Shown here in pieces: positions 7,436-15,857 of a stretch of 41,005 nt of DNA. The notes under the pieces were generated by a model. The model had not been told where the DNA came from. It did not search any database and was given only the letters and a program-made list of their open reading frames with translations. This stretch comes from Treponema sp. GTDB taxonomy: Bacteria; Spirochaetota; Spirochaetia; Treponematales; Breznakiellaceae. The stretch is taken from assembly GCA_031254365.1 (NCBI GenBank), contig JAIRUN010000188.1:1-41005 (forward strand). The letters run 5' to 3'. The translations under genes were made by a program, and so were the position numbers. Each line of letters begins with the position of its first letter. Position 1 is the first letter of the stretch.

Positions 7436-9270
7436 ATATAGAGAAAATCAGCCGCTTTATAAAAGAAAAGCGGGAGGCTTTGTTCAAGAGCGCTTTTTTT
7501 CAAAGCGGCCTGCTGCGGGGCAGCCCATTACGCATAACATTATTTTCAGGTTTAATGCTGGTGGTTTTAATCACCGGAATACTTATCGTGGTTTTTTTTA
7601 CCGGGGGCAGATCCCGCAGCGGCGAAGGGGATGGTTTTTACCGTCTGCTGCATGAATATGACCTGGCCGCGGAACGCTATCTTGAACAGCGGGAATTTGA
7701 AAGCATGAACCGGGAACTTGATCGTCTGGAAAAAAAAGCCGGGGCTGTAGAATCCTGGCTTTCGGTTTTGAAACGCCGCAGACAGCTTGCCCATATCAAT
7801 CCCCGGCTGGTTCCGGCATGGCGGCAGTCCGCGCGGCGGGCGGCGCTTGCCTATCCCTGGTCAGAGCCGGTTGCGGCGCTTGCCGCCGAAGCTCTGATCC
7901 ATGAGGCTGCCATTACCCCTGAAGCAGAAACTGAACTGCGTTCATATCTCCGCCTCATGACTGATCCGGTTCTCAACCCCCTGCGTCTCAGTATCCATGT
8001 ACTGCTGGGCGATCTGAAAAATCCTGAACGGGCCGCAACCCTGCTGCCCCAGGATATGACAATGGAGCAGTTTTCCGTTGCCCTGTGGCGGGCGACACTC
8101 CCTTCAGCCCGCGAGATTGAGGCATTGGCAACTGACTTTGCCATTGTAAAAGTCTTGAGAGGAAATATCTCCGGGGCTGCGGCGGAGATTCAGGGTATTC
8201 TTTCCGGTTACTTCACCGGCCCTAATGTTCCTCCGTCGGCTGATTTTGTGCGTTTTGCCGCGGAGTTTGCCTATGATTTTGCCGATCTGTCGCGCTCTGC
8301 GGAACTTTTTTCCCGGCTGCCAGGCGCTGCTGCCCTGAGCCGTCAGGCGGACGCTCTGTGGCTTGCCGGATATTCCGGCAGCGCCCGTATGCTCTGGACA
8401 ATGCTGGCAACGCCGGAACCAGCGGCCAGCGATTCGGAATTGTCCGGCTTGTCCGACTTGTCCGCCGATGCCAATATCAGCGCCCGGAGCCTCTATAATC
8501 TGGCCCTGACTTCTGAAACGCCGAAAGAAGCAACGGTATTTTTGGAACGCCTTATCGCCCTGCGGGCGGCAAGCGGAAGTCCGGGCCGCATATACGGCTG
8601 TATCCGCTACAGCCGCCTTCTTAACGCGCCGCGGGCCATTGCGTTTTTGGAAGCCGGAAAAAGCGAAATCCTGCTGTCAAAAGAATCCGCTTTTCTGCTG
8701 GAACCTGAGTTTCCTGTAGAGGCCTTAATCGATCTGGAGATAATCAGGCGGCGGATGGAAATTGCGGAACAGGGGCGGCTGGTCGCTGAAACATGGCTGC
8801 TGCTGGGCCGTTATCCAAAAGCGGAGAGTCTGTACCGCTGGGCCGCGTGGTATTATAGCCTTCAACGAAACTACAACGAAACTGTTGTACTTCTAAAAAC
8901 CGCGGCCAGACATCAGTTTTCCGGTGAATGGATACAGCTTCACGAAGCATTACAACTCATCCGGGAGGACAATCTGGATCGCGCCGGGGAGATACTCTCT
9001 GCCATTCCCGCTGAAAACGCGGACTGGCCGGTTGCCGCAAATCTGGGCCGTATTCTTGAGGTTGAGCTTTCTCCGGTCAGGGCCATAGAAAAGTACGAAA
9101 CCGCCATTGCCGCGCTGCCGGGTAATCGTGAGATTGCCTCCCGGATACAGGTTCGCATTGCCCAATGCCTCAAATCAATGGGCCGGATCAGCGACAGCCG
9201 CCGCGTTCTTGAATACGCCCTTGACCTTAACCCCGATAATCTGAACGCCCGGCTGGAACTGAACCGGTAA
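7432..9270 (+). CDS. Membrane-anchored TPR-type protein
   Basis: 612 aa; one N-terminal TM segment (ITLFSGLMLVVLITGILIVVFFTGG); degenerate TPRs toward the C-terminus; ATGA overlap with nusB. Confidence 0.7.
   Translation: MNIEKISRFIKEKREALFKSAFFQSGLLRGSPLRITLFSGLMLVVLITGILIVVFFTGGRSRSGEGDGFYRLLHEYDLAAERYLEQREFESMNRELDRLEKKAGAVESWLSVLKRRRQLAHINPRLVPAWRQSARRAALAYPWSEPVAALAAEALIHEAAITPEAETELRSYLRLMTDPVLNPLRLSIHVLLGDLKNPERAATLLPQDMTMEQFSVALWRATLPSAREIEALATDFAIVKVLRGNISGAAAEIQGILSGYFTGPNVPPSADFVRFAAEFAYDFADLSRSAELFSRLPGAAALSRQADALWLAGYSGSARMLWTMLATPEPAASDSELSGLSDLSADANISARSLYNLALTSETPKEATVFLERLIALRAASGSPGRIYGCIRYSRLLNAPRAIAFLEAGKSEILLSKESAFLLEPEFPVEALIDLEIIRRRMEIAEQGRLVAETWLLLGRYPKAESLYRWAAWYYSLQRNYNETVVLLKTAARHQFSGEWIQLHEALQLIREDNLDRAGEILSAIPAENADWPVAANLGRILEVELSPVRAIEKYETAIAALPGNREIASRIQVRIAQCLKSMGRISDSRRVLEYALDLNPDNLNARLELNR
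8440..8466. repeat. Three in-frame 9-bp tandem units in the TPR gene
   Basis: ttgtccggc-ttgtccgac-ttgtccgcc; encodes ...LSGLSDLSA.... Confidence 0.6.
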
Positions 9271-9279
9271 GTTGTAAAC

Positions 9280-9308
9280 TTGACCCTTTTGGCTATTTTT
9301 TGTATATT
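9280..9308 (+). promoter_or_regulatory. Putative sigma70-type promoter for groES
   Basis: TTGACC (9280-9285), 17 nt, TATATT (9303-9308). Confidence 0.55.
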
Positions 9309-9387
9309 TGAAAAACGCAGTAAAACTCATTGGTTTTACAAGCGGTTCAAAACATACTTATTTTCTGCAATACGGAGGAAAGAAAGA

Positions 9388-9654
9388 ATGAAAGTAAGAC
9401 CTTTGGCAGACCGGGTTATGGTCAGGCTGGACAAAAATGAAGCGAAGACCGCCGGGGGGATCATTATCCCTGATACCGCCCAGGAAAAGACCCAGCAGGG
9501 TGTGGTAGTGGAAGTTGGCGATGACAAGGATGTAATCAAGGTAAGCGCCGGTCAGAAAGTGATGTACGACAAGTACGCCGGTTCCCCAATCAAGATTGAC
9601 GGTGTGGAACACCTGATCCTGAAAATGTCCGACATTATCGCGGTGGTAGAGTAA
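9388..9654 (+). CDS. groES: Co-chaperonin GroES
   Basis: MKVRPLADRVMVRLDKNEAKTAGGIIIPDTAQEKTQQGVVVEVGDD...; GGAGG ribosome-binding site upstream. Start corrected from the track's 9280. Confidence 0.96.
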   Translation: MKVRPLADRVMVRLDKNEAKTAGGIIIPDTAQEKTQQGVVVEVGDDKDVIKVSAGQKVMYDKYAGSPIKIDGVEHLILKMSDIIAVVE

Positions 9655-9682
9655 GTCCGCATCACCCTGTTACCTGCACGCA

Positions 9683-9707
9683 AGCCCGGCACTGCCGGGC
9701 TTTTTTT
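9683..9707 (+). terminator. Rho-independent terminator after groES
   Basis: AGCCCGGC-act-GCCGGGCT followed by a T run. Confidence 0.85.
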
Positions 9708-9716
9708 GTATGCAGT

Positions 9717-10784
9717 TTAATGCAATGAAAGCTGCCCAAGCTGCCCGCACGCGCCCATTATGCCCCGGCCCCTGCGGAAGCGGCGGGTAACGTTCAGTCC
9801 CAGCGATTCAAGCCGCTGGATAAAGGCCTCTGTTTCCCGTGTAGAAGGAGGGCGCAGGGGCAGGCCATCCGGTTCCAGCCCTTCAACCGGATTCCATGGA
9901 ATAACGTTCACCGCCGCATCCAGCCCTTTTGCAAATTCCGCAATGGATACCGCGTCCTCGCCGCGGGTGTTTATGCCCCCAAGCAAAACCACTTCCAGCG
10001 TTATGCGCTTGCCGCCCTTGCGCTGATAATAGCGGAGGGCCTCTTTGACGGTATGCAAGGGCTGTGCGGCTGTTATGGGCATGAGCTTTTGTCTGAGGGA
10101 TTCATCCGCTGTTGTCAGGGACAGGGCCAGCCGTATATCCGGCCCCTTATCAGCAAGATCGATAATGCCCTCCGCTATGCCGCAGGTGGACAGGGTGATC
10201 CGCCGTTTGGAAAAATTCATTCCCTGACCGGAAGTAATTATTGTCAGGGCCCGGCGCAGTTCCGCCAGATTGAGCAGGGCCTCGCCCATGCCCATAATGA
10301 CAATGTTGTCGATGACATGGCCGGCGGTTTTGTCTGCTGTGGCAGTATTGTTCGCAGCCGCTGTGAGAAACAGCAGCTGTTCCACAATTTCGGAGGAACT
10401 CAAATTGCGCAGGAAACCCAGACTGCCGGTTTTGCAGAATACGCAGCCAGCCGGACAGCCGGCCTGTGTGGAAATACAGGCAGTACGCCGTCCCGCGCTG
10501 TCCTCCAGCAGCACCGCCTCGATTATTGCGCCATCAAAAAGTTTGAGCGCCAGTTTTATAGTGCCGTCTGTATCTGTGTAAGTGTTTTCAACAGCGCTCA
10601 GGCGAATCGAAAAACGCCCGCTCAGTTCTGTGCGCAGCGGCTGCGGCAGGCTGCTCATTTCATCAAAGGACACTGCGCCTTTGGCTATCCATTTGAAGAT
10701 TTGCAGGGCGCGGAAGCGGGGCAGGGGAGCGAGCAGTTCAGCGAGTTCATTTAGGGGCAGGCCGCAGAGGGCTGAGGAGGCCAT
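9717..10784 (-). CDS. rlmN: 23S rRNA (adenine(2503)-C(2))-methyltransferase RlmN
   Basis: Radical-SAM CxxxCxxC motif (GCPAGCVFCKTG), VIMGMGEALLNL, WNPVEGLEPDG, RRFRRGRGIMGACGQL. Confidence 0.93.
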   Translation of the reverse strand: MASSALCGLPLNELAELLAPLPRFRALQIFKWIAKGAVSFDEMSSLPQPLRTELSGRFSIRLSAVENTYTDTDGTIKLALKLFDGAIIEAVLLEDSAGRRTACISTQAGCPAGCVFCKTGSLGFLRNLSSSEIVEQLLFLTAAANNTATADKTAGHVIDNIVIMGMGEALLNLAELRRALTIITSGQGMNFSKRRITLSTCGIAEGIIDLADKGPDIRLALSLTTADESLRQKLMPITAAQPLHTVKEALRYYQRKGGKRITLEVVLLGGINTRGEDAVSIAEFAKGLDAAVNVIPWNPVEGLEPDGLPLRPPSTRETEAFIQRLESLGLNVTRRFRRGRGIMGACGQLGQLSLH

Positions 10785-10786
10785 AC

Positions 10787-11887
10787 TCAGATTTTTTCCA
10801 GCATCTCGACAATACTGGCATTACGGATTCCCAGTTTTTGAAATTCTTCAAGGACTTCCTGTGCCTGACGTTTGTCGCCTTTTTTCAGATAACAACCGGC
10901 CAGTTCGATAAAGAGACGGTAGTTTCTGTTATCCTGCTGTAACATACGTTTGATTGAGGCAATGGCATCATCATAATTTTCTTTGGCCTTGGAAATCAGG
11001 GCCAGACCCAGCACCGCATAGGTGTCAAATTCGATGTTCAGGGCCCGCTCGTAGTAGACCTGGGCTTTTTCATAATCGCCCATGCTGCGGTAAGCGTCTC
11101 CGGCGCGGGTCAGGATTACCTTGTTCCGGGGGTCTTGCTCCAGAATACGGTTCCAGTAGTCCAGGGACAGTGTCTGCTGGTTCATGCCCCGGTAACAGTC
11201 AGCAAGGCCGAACAGGGCGTAAAAATTATTCGGCTCTTTTTGCAGGGCCTTTTCAAAATGGGGAACGCCTTCGCTGAATGTTTTGAGTTTGCGATGGCAG
11301 TTACCAATGGAAGTCAGTACCCGTATATCGACATTCTCCGGATTCATGCCAAGCATTTTTTCCCAGTAGAACAGAGCCTCCTGATATTCCTTGAAATCGT
11401 AGTGCAGATGCCCCAGGCCGATGATGGCGTAGGGGTTGTTCTCTTCCATTTCCAGCACCCGCAGGTATACGGCTTTGGAATGTTTGAAATTGTGTACTTT
11501 GCGGTAAGCGTCAGCTACTCTCGTAAGAACCGTAATGTTTTTATCGTCATGCAGCAGATACTGCTCCCAGATTTCAATAGCCTTGGCATACTGATTGAGG
11601 GCCTTGTAACAGTCAGCAAGGCCGAACAGGGCGTAGTTGTTTCCCGAATGATGATTCAGGCAGCGCTGGTAATATGATACTGCTTCCCGGCAGGCCCCGC
11701 GTTTGCGGGCGGCATCTCCCATACCGACCAGCGCGTAGTTATTGTTCTTGTCTACAAGCAAAATTTTTGTAAAGCAGTCAATGGCCTCATCGACTCTGTT
11801 TTCTCTGAGGAATTGATATCCCTTTTTGGAGATGTCAGAAATTCCGCCGGTTTCCTTCATGCTGTCATTTTGTTCATAGTTGCTCAT
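10787..11887 (-). CDS. TPR repeat protein
   Basis: Consecutive TPR units (NNYALFGLADCYKALNQYAKAIEIWEQYL etc.). Start at MSNYEQ chosen; the track start is 11908. Confidence 0.8.
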   Translation of the reverse strand: MSNYEQNDSMKETGGISDISKKGYQFLRENRVDEAIDCFTKILLVDKNNNYALVGMGDAARKRGACREAVSYYQRCLNHHSGNNYALFGLADCYKALNQYAKAIEIWEQYLLHDDKNITVLTRVADAYRKVHNFKHSKAVYLRVLEMEENNPYAIIGLGHLHYDFKEYQEALFYWEKMLGMNPENVDIRVLTSIGNCHRKLKTFSEGVPHFEKALQKEPNNFYALFGLADCYRGMNQQTLSLDYWNRILEQDPRNKVILTRAGDAYRSMGDYEKAQVYYERALNIEFDTYAVLGLALISKAKENYDDAIASIKRMLQQDNRNYRLFIELAGCYLKKGDKRQAQEVLEEFQKLGIRNASIVEMLEKI

Positions 11888-12227
11888 CAAAAAGGCCCTC
11901 TTCTTCATGGATTAGATTCTGCAATATTCCGGCAAGCTGCATAACCAGTGGCTCATACTTGCTGCGAGCAGGCGCGATCCAGTACATTTGCAGGGCATCT
12001 ATCAGCCGGTCTTGTGAACGATAGAAGTCTCCAATTCGGGAAAGACCATCTGAATATCCAGTTGTCATAAATATTCTGCGGGCACTCTCGATATCTCCGG
12101 AATTGAATAATACATTTCCTTTCCGGTTTAGAGCGGCTTTCTGCGCTCTGTCCATTGACGAGGGGACAGTGGTTTTTATAAACACATTGTCATCTTTGAA
12201 TTTTTCGAATATTTTTTTATGATTCAT
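11874..12227 (-). CDS. Hypothetical protein translationally coupled to the TPR gene
   Basis: 117 aa ORF; its 3' end overlaps the start of the following TPR gene (ATGAGCAACTATGA). Confidence 0.6.
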   Translation of the reverse strand: MNHKKIFEKFKDDNVFIKTTVPSSMDRAQKAALNRKGNVLFNSGDIESARRIFMTTGYSDGLSRIGDFYRSQDRLIDALQMYWIAPARSKYEPLVMQLAGILQNLIHEEEGLFDEQL

Positions 12228-12285
12228 AGTTTATAGGGCCGTACCCTGTCAATACAATAATTATATACCTTCTATAAAAAAATAA

Positions 12286-12825
12286 TCAATATTTTTTTTC
12301 TGTTTTGAAGAAATCGACAATTGAACGTCCATATTCGCGGGAATCATGCCTTGTCAGACAGTTAATATCTTCTTTTTGAAAGTCTTCACGTTGTCGATGC
12401 ATAAGTATTTTGCTTTCATTCGAAACCAGCGGCGATGCGGCTATATTCGACAATAATTCCCACTTAAATTGGTAAGGAAATGGAGGGTCCAGAAAAATAA
12501 AATCAAAATGTCTTTTGGCCCGTTTGACGTACAATTCCACGCTGATAAAATGGCAGTTGATCCGTACCGGGGCAATGGACACATTGTGCAACAGGGTCTT
12601 TCGCTTGAGGGGATCGCTTTCCACCGCCTCAATATAAGCCGCGCCCCTGGATGCGGCTTCAAGGGCAATAATCCCCGAACCGGTAAACAGGTCAAGAAAA
12701 GAGCATCCCGAAAGATCCCCCAGACAGGCGAACACCGATTCCCTCATGCGATCCATGCTGGGTCTGATGGTTCCCGGCGGTACTTCCACCTGTCTGCCCC
12801 GCAAAGAACCCCCGGTGATTCTCAA
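12286..12825 (-). CDS. rsmD: 16S rRNA (guanine(966)-N(2))-methyltransferase RsmD
   Basis: MRITGGSLRGRQVEVPPG..TIRPSMDRMRESVFACLGD..FLDLFTGSGIIALEAASRG..FDFIFLDPPF. Confidence 0.93.
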   Translation of the reverse strand: MRITGGSLRGRQVEVPPGTIRPSMDRMRESVFACLGDLSGCSFLDLFTGSGIIALEAASRGAAYIEAVESDPLKRKTLLHNVSIAPVRINCHFISVELYVKRAKRHFDFIFLDPPFPYQFKWELLSNIAASPLVSNESKILMHRQREDFQKEDINCLTRHDSREYGRSIVDFFKTEKKY

Positions 12826-12836
12826 TATAAAGAACC

Positions 12837-13298
12837 CTAAAAAGTTTGAAGCAGGCCGTTTAGTTCCGCCGAGCTGACCACCGGTTCCATCTGGGACTGT
12901 TCCCCCGGAATGATGGTTTCGGCAATGTTTTTTTCCCGTGTTGCGCTTGAACTCCTCAGCACGGCGATTTTTCCCCGTATTTGCGGAAACTGCGCCGCGG
13001 AGAATGGGCTGCGGTCGCCGGAAAATTCCGTAAGGAGCAGGTTAAACTGCCATTCAAGATCGGAAAGTTTGTCCAATTCCCCCTGCCGGTCACAGAGGCT
13101 TGTATTCTCAATAAGGCTTGCCGTAAGGATTTCCAGAATACTGTCGATAAATTCCAGATCATCCAGGGTTTTATCGAGAAAAAGCTCCGGGCCGGCATCA
13201 AGGAGTATCAGGTCCCGGACCATCCTGATCCGCATATTCAGAATGAAAATGGCATCCTCTAAATTGATGTATTTATCCATGATTTTATTATCGGCCAT
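12837..13298 (-). CDS. Hypothetical protein
   Basis: 153 aa ORF in line with rsmD and the ABC binding protein gene; no family recognised. Confidence 0.6.
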   Translation of the reverse strand: MADNKIMDKYINLEDAIFILNMRIRMVRDLILLDAGPELFLDKTLDDLEFIDSILEILTASLIENTSLCDRQGELDKLSDLEWQFNLLLTEFSGDRSPFSAAQFPQIRGKIAVLRSSSATREKNIAETIIPGEQSQMEPVVSSAELNGLLQTF

Positions 13299-13335
13299 TT
13301 TTGGGCGCTTTAGCAGGGCAAATGCTGCTGCCCTG

Positions 13336-15156
13336 CTACTTCAAATAGATAAAATTCGTTTCCGCGCCGTTCAGGTTGTCGTAATACACATTGGTAAAAT
13401 CCCAGCGGTTACGCAGGGCCCAAAAACTGCGGGAACGCATAAGGTATATCAGCGGACTCTGTTCCAGCAGAATGGCCTGAAACTCATCCCAAATAACCTT
13501 ACCTTTTGCCGGGTCTATGGTATAACAGCCTTCGTTATACAGATAATCAATACGGGCCTCCCATTCGGTGGCGGGCTCCTCCTGATTGGGATTCCACAGG
13601 TGGAGGTTGCCCGATGAGGACCATACGTTGCTTCCCTGACTGGGAAAAATGTTCGAGCCTGAAAGTCCCATTATCATGGAATCCCAGGTAAAATTTGAGA
13701 ATAATTCTTCCACCAGTTTCTGGAAATCCATGACACGGATATTCACCTTGATTCCCATTTTGGATAATTCATCCCTGATAATCGAGGCGATGTCGTTATT
13801 TATGGTACTCTCCGAGCGGATAGCAAGGTCAAACTCTATGGCGCGGTTTTTCGCATCGCGCATGATCCCCCTGCGGTCCCGCTTGATGTTTATTGAAGCG
13901 AGCAGTTCTTCCGCCCTGACCGTGTCATAAAGGTATTGCAGACTGATGGCGGGATTGTAATAAGGGTTGGGTTCGGGGAAGATAGTAAATTTCGGTTCGG
14001 ACAGCCCCCGGTAAACCTGAGCGTTGATCCGTCCCCGGTTAAGAAGGCAACTCATGGCTTGCCGGAATTCTTTTTGAGTGAACCATTCATACTGGGGCTT
14101 TTCTTTATTTTGAGGATTTTGGTTAAAGGTCCAAAAGTTTGCGGAGAGCGAGCCTTCGGCATTGAACACGGTATATGTCCCGTCATTCCGGTTCACGAGG
14201 CTGTCCAGGTCTTCGGGCCGCAGCCGGTATGATTCGCTTTGACCTTCCCTGAACAGCAGCAGTTGGGTATTTTCATCAGGGATGATCCGCACGATGTTCT
14301 CTTCGATGTAGGGGAGGGAAAGGCCGTTTGTGTCTTTGCGCCAATAATCGGGATTCCGTTTGTACACCAGTCGCTGACCGGGGGTATACTCAACCAGAAA
14401 CCATTCGCCCATTGAAGGAATTGTTTTGGGATCAACGGCCACGCTGAATAAATTTTTTACGCCGTCAACGCCGCCCTGAATTTTCGCCGGCTCGTAAATG
14501 TGCCGGGGGCCAAAGTCCATGTTAGTCGATAAAAGGGGTTCCGCTACAATCCGGGGGAAATGAAAGGCAAAGCGCCGCTCATCGATTTTTCGTATATCCA
14601 CATGGGCCTCGCTGCCGTCAGGCATGGTGAGGAACTGCTGATAATAGGAAGAACTCCCCATAGCTTCATCGCCTGAAATTTCATTGTACCAGAAGATCAC
14701 ATCATCACTGGTTACTTTTACTTTTCGAGCCGATTCGTAATAGCTCCAGTACAGATCATCCCGCAGGGTGTAAACAACCGTAAGGGTGTTTGCTGTTTCA
14801 TCAACGAAAATATCCGGTGAAGCGGCGTGGGCTTTCCATTCACGGGCTACTACATCGTAGTCAAGGAGGTAATTGTGCATACTGCTCATTACCGCGGTTG
14901 TGGAACTGTCCTGTTCGGCTATAAGCATATTAAAACTTTTCGGGTCTTCGGGCATTACCGAATGCCATGTTCCGCCCAATCTGCCGGGCGCGAAATCTTC
15001 ACCCCGCCAGGGCTTGCTTTCTGTTTTCGCCAGAATCGCTTCAAGCCCTTCGGCATTGAGGGCCTCAAGTTCTTCAAGGGAGAGTTCCTCATGTTTTGAG
15101 CAGGAAAAAAAAGCGCAGCACATACAGAGCAGCGCAATGATGGAAAAATGTTTCAT
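13336..15156 (-). CDS. ABC transporter substrate-binding lipoprotein (family 5, peptide/oligopeptide type)
   Basis: Lipoprotein signal MKHFSIIALLCMCCAFFSCSK; SBP family 5 features (FRQAMSCLLNRGRINAQVYRGLSEP, YLYDTVRAEELLASINI, SSGNLHLWNP). Start corrected from 15213. Confidence 0.88.
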   Translation of the reverse strand: MKHFSIIALLCMCCAFFSCSKHEELSLEELEALNAEGLEAILAKTESKPWRGEDFAPGRLGGTWHSVMPEDPKSFNMLIAEQDSSTTAVMSSMHNYLLDYDVVAREWKAHAASPDIFVDETANTLTVVYTLRDDLYWSYYESARKVKVTSDDVIFWYNEISGDEAMGSSSYYQQFLTMPDGSEAHVDIRKIDERRFAFHFPRIVAEPLLSTNMDFGPRHIYEPAKIQGGVDGVKNLFSVAVDPKTIPSMGEWFLVEYTPGQRLVYKRNPDYWRKDTNGLSLPYIEENIVRIIPDENTQLLLFREGQSESYRLRPEDLDSLVNRNDGTYTVFNAEGSLSANFWTFNQNPQNKEKPQYEWFTQKEFRQAMSCLLNRGRINAQVYRGLSEPKFTIFPEPNPYYNPAISLQYLYDTVRAEELLASINIKRDRRGIMRDAKNRAIEFDLAIRSESTINNDIASIIRDELSKMGIKVNIRVMDFQKLVEELFSNFTWDSMIMGLSGSNIFPSQGSNVWSSSGNLHLWNPNQEEPATEWEARIDYLYNEGCYTIDPAKGKVIWDEFQAILLEQSPLIYLMRSRSFWALRNRWDFTNVYYDNLNGAETNFIYLK

Positions 15157-15162
15157 GGTTTT

Positions 15163-15191
15163 ATAGTAAAGGCTGTGGGGCGTGGTGTCAA
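15163..15191 (-). promoter_or_regulatory. Putative promoter for the ABC binding lipoprotein
   Basis: Minus strand TTGACA (15191-15186), 17 nt, TACTAT (15168-15163), 6 nt, ATG (15156). Confidence 0.5.
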
Positions 15192-15245
15192 TTATGCTAA
15201 AACAGCAGGGCAACTGTATTTACTCTAATGTGGCATATCCCGTCC

Positions 15246-15495
15246 GAGGGGAGTCCGGCAGAGCGGCTAGCGGCAATGGCAAAAACCTGGAGGAATCTGC
15301 CTCCACAGCCCACATACGGCCTTTTTTCATACACGAATTACCTTACTGGTTCGAATATCTGGTATGTTCTCTTGCGATATGCGCCGTGCGTTATTTAGTC
15401 TACACACAGGATATGCCTTTGTTCACGGGTCTGCTCCGGCAGAGAATACCAGATAGTTTTTACCATTGCCGCTAGCCGCTCTGCCGGATCCCCTC
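15246..15495. repeat. 250-bp nested inverted-repeat element
   Basis: Outer arms 15246-15286 and 15456-15495 differ by one base and one indel; inner arms ATCTGGTATGTTCTCT (15357-15372) and AGAGAATACCAGAT (15441-15454). Confidence 0.85.
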
Positions 15496-15545
15496 AAGCG
15501 GCTTATACCCATTACTATAAATCAGGGTAAATGCGGTTGCCGGAT

Positions 15546-15595
15546 GTAATTCGTGGGGGAACAGGGCCAATCTTTGCCCCATTCCCACTACAATT
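15546..15595. repeat. Imperfect hairpin
   Basis: AATTcGTGGGgGAAcaGGGcc-aatctt-tgCCCcaTTCCCACtacAATT. Confidence 0.5.
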
Positions 15596-15857
15596 GGTAG
15601 CCGGTAATCTGCCTTACCATAGATACTGGCACTCTATTTCATATAAAATAAATTACGCTTTTATTCACAAATTTTTATTTTATGTTTGTAAAATTTCATT
15701 AACTTTGTAATATTTAATGAATTTTGTAAAAATAATTAAAATAACGCATGATAAATTTAGTAATATTTATATATATGATTTGTATGCGACTGGACCCGAA
15801 AACGCTGGATGGCAGAATGGTCGCAATATATGTGGGAAACAAAAAAAGGAACGGAAA

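Noticed and set aside
9320-9339. Possible CIRCE/HrcA site before groES
   Set aside because: A palindrome is present but does not match the CIRCE consensus; kept only as an unassigned palindrome.
10053-10754. 233-aa plus-strand ORF
   Set aside because: Antisense to rlmN.
15340-15362. GGTTCGAAT resembling a tRNA T-loop
   Set aside because: Flanking bases (actgg/atctg) cannot form a T-stem and no D-arm, anticodon arm or acceptor stem is found.
15182-15475. 97-aa plus-strand ORF in the intergenic region
   Set aside because: Covers most of the nested inverted repeat; low-complexity translation with no motif and no good SD.
15246-15495. Integron attC-like site
   Set aside because: Arms are too long and too perfect, and no RYYYAAC/GTTRRRY core pair or adjacent cassette/integrase was found.
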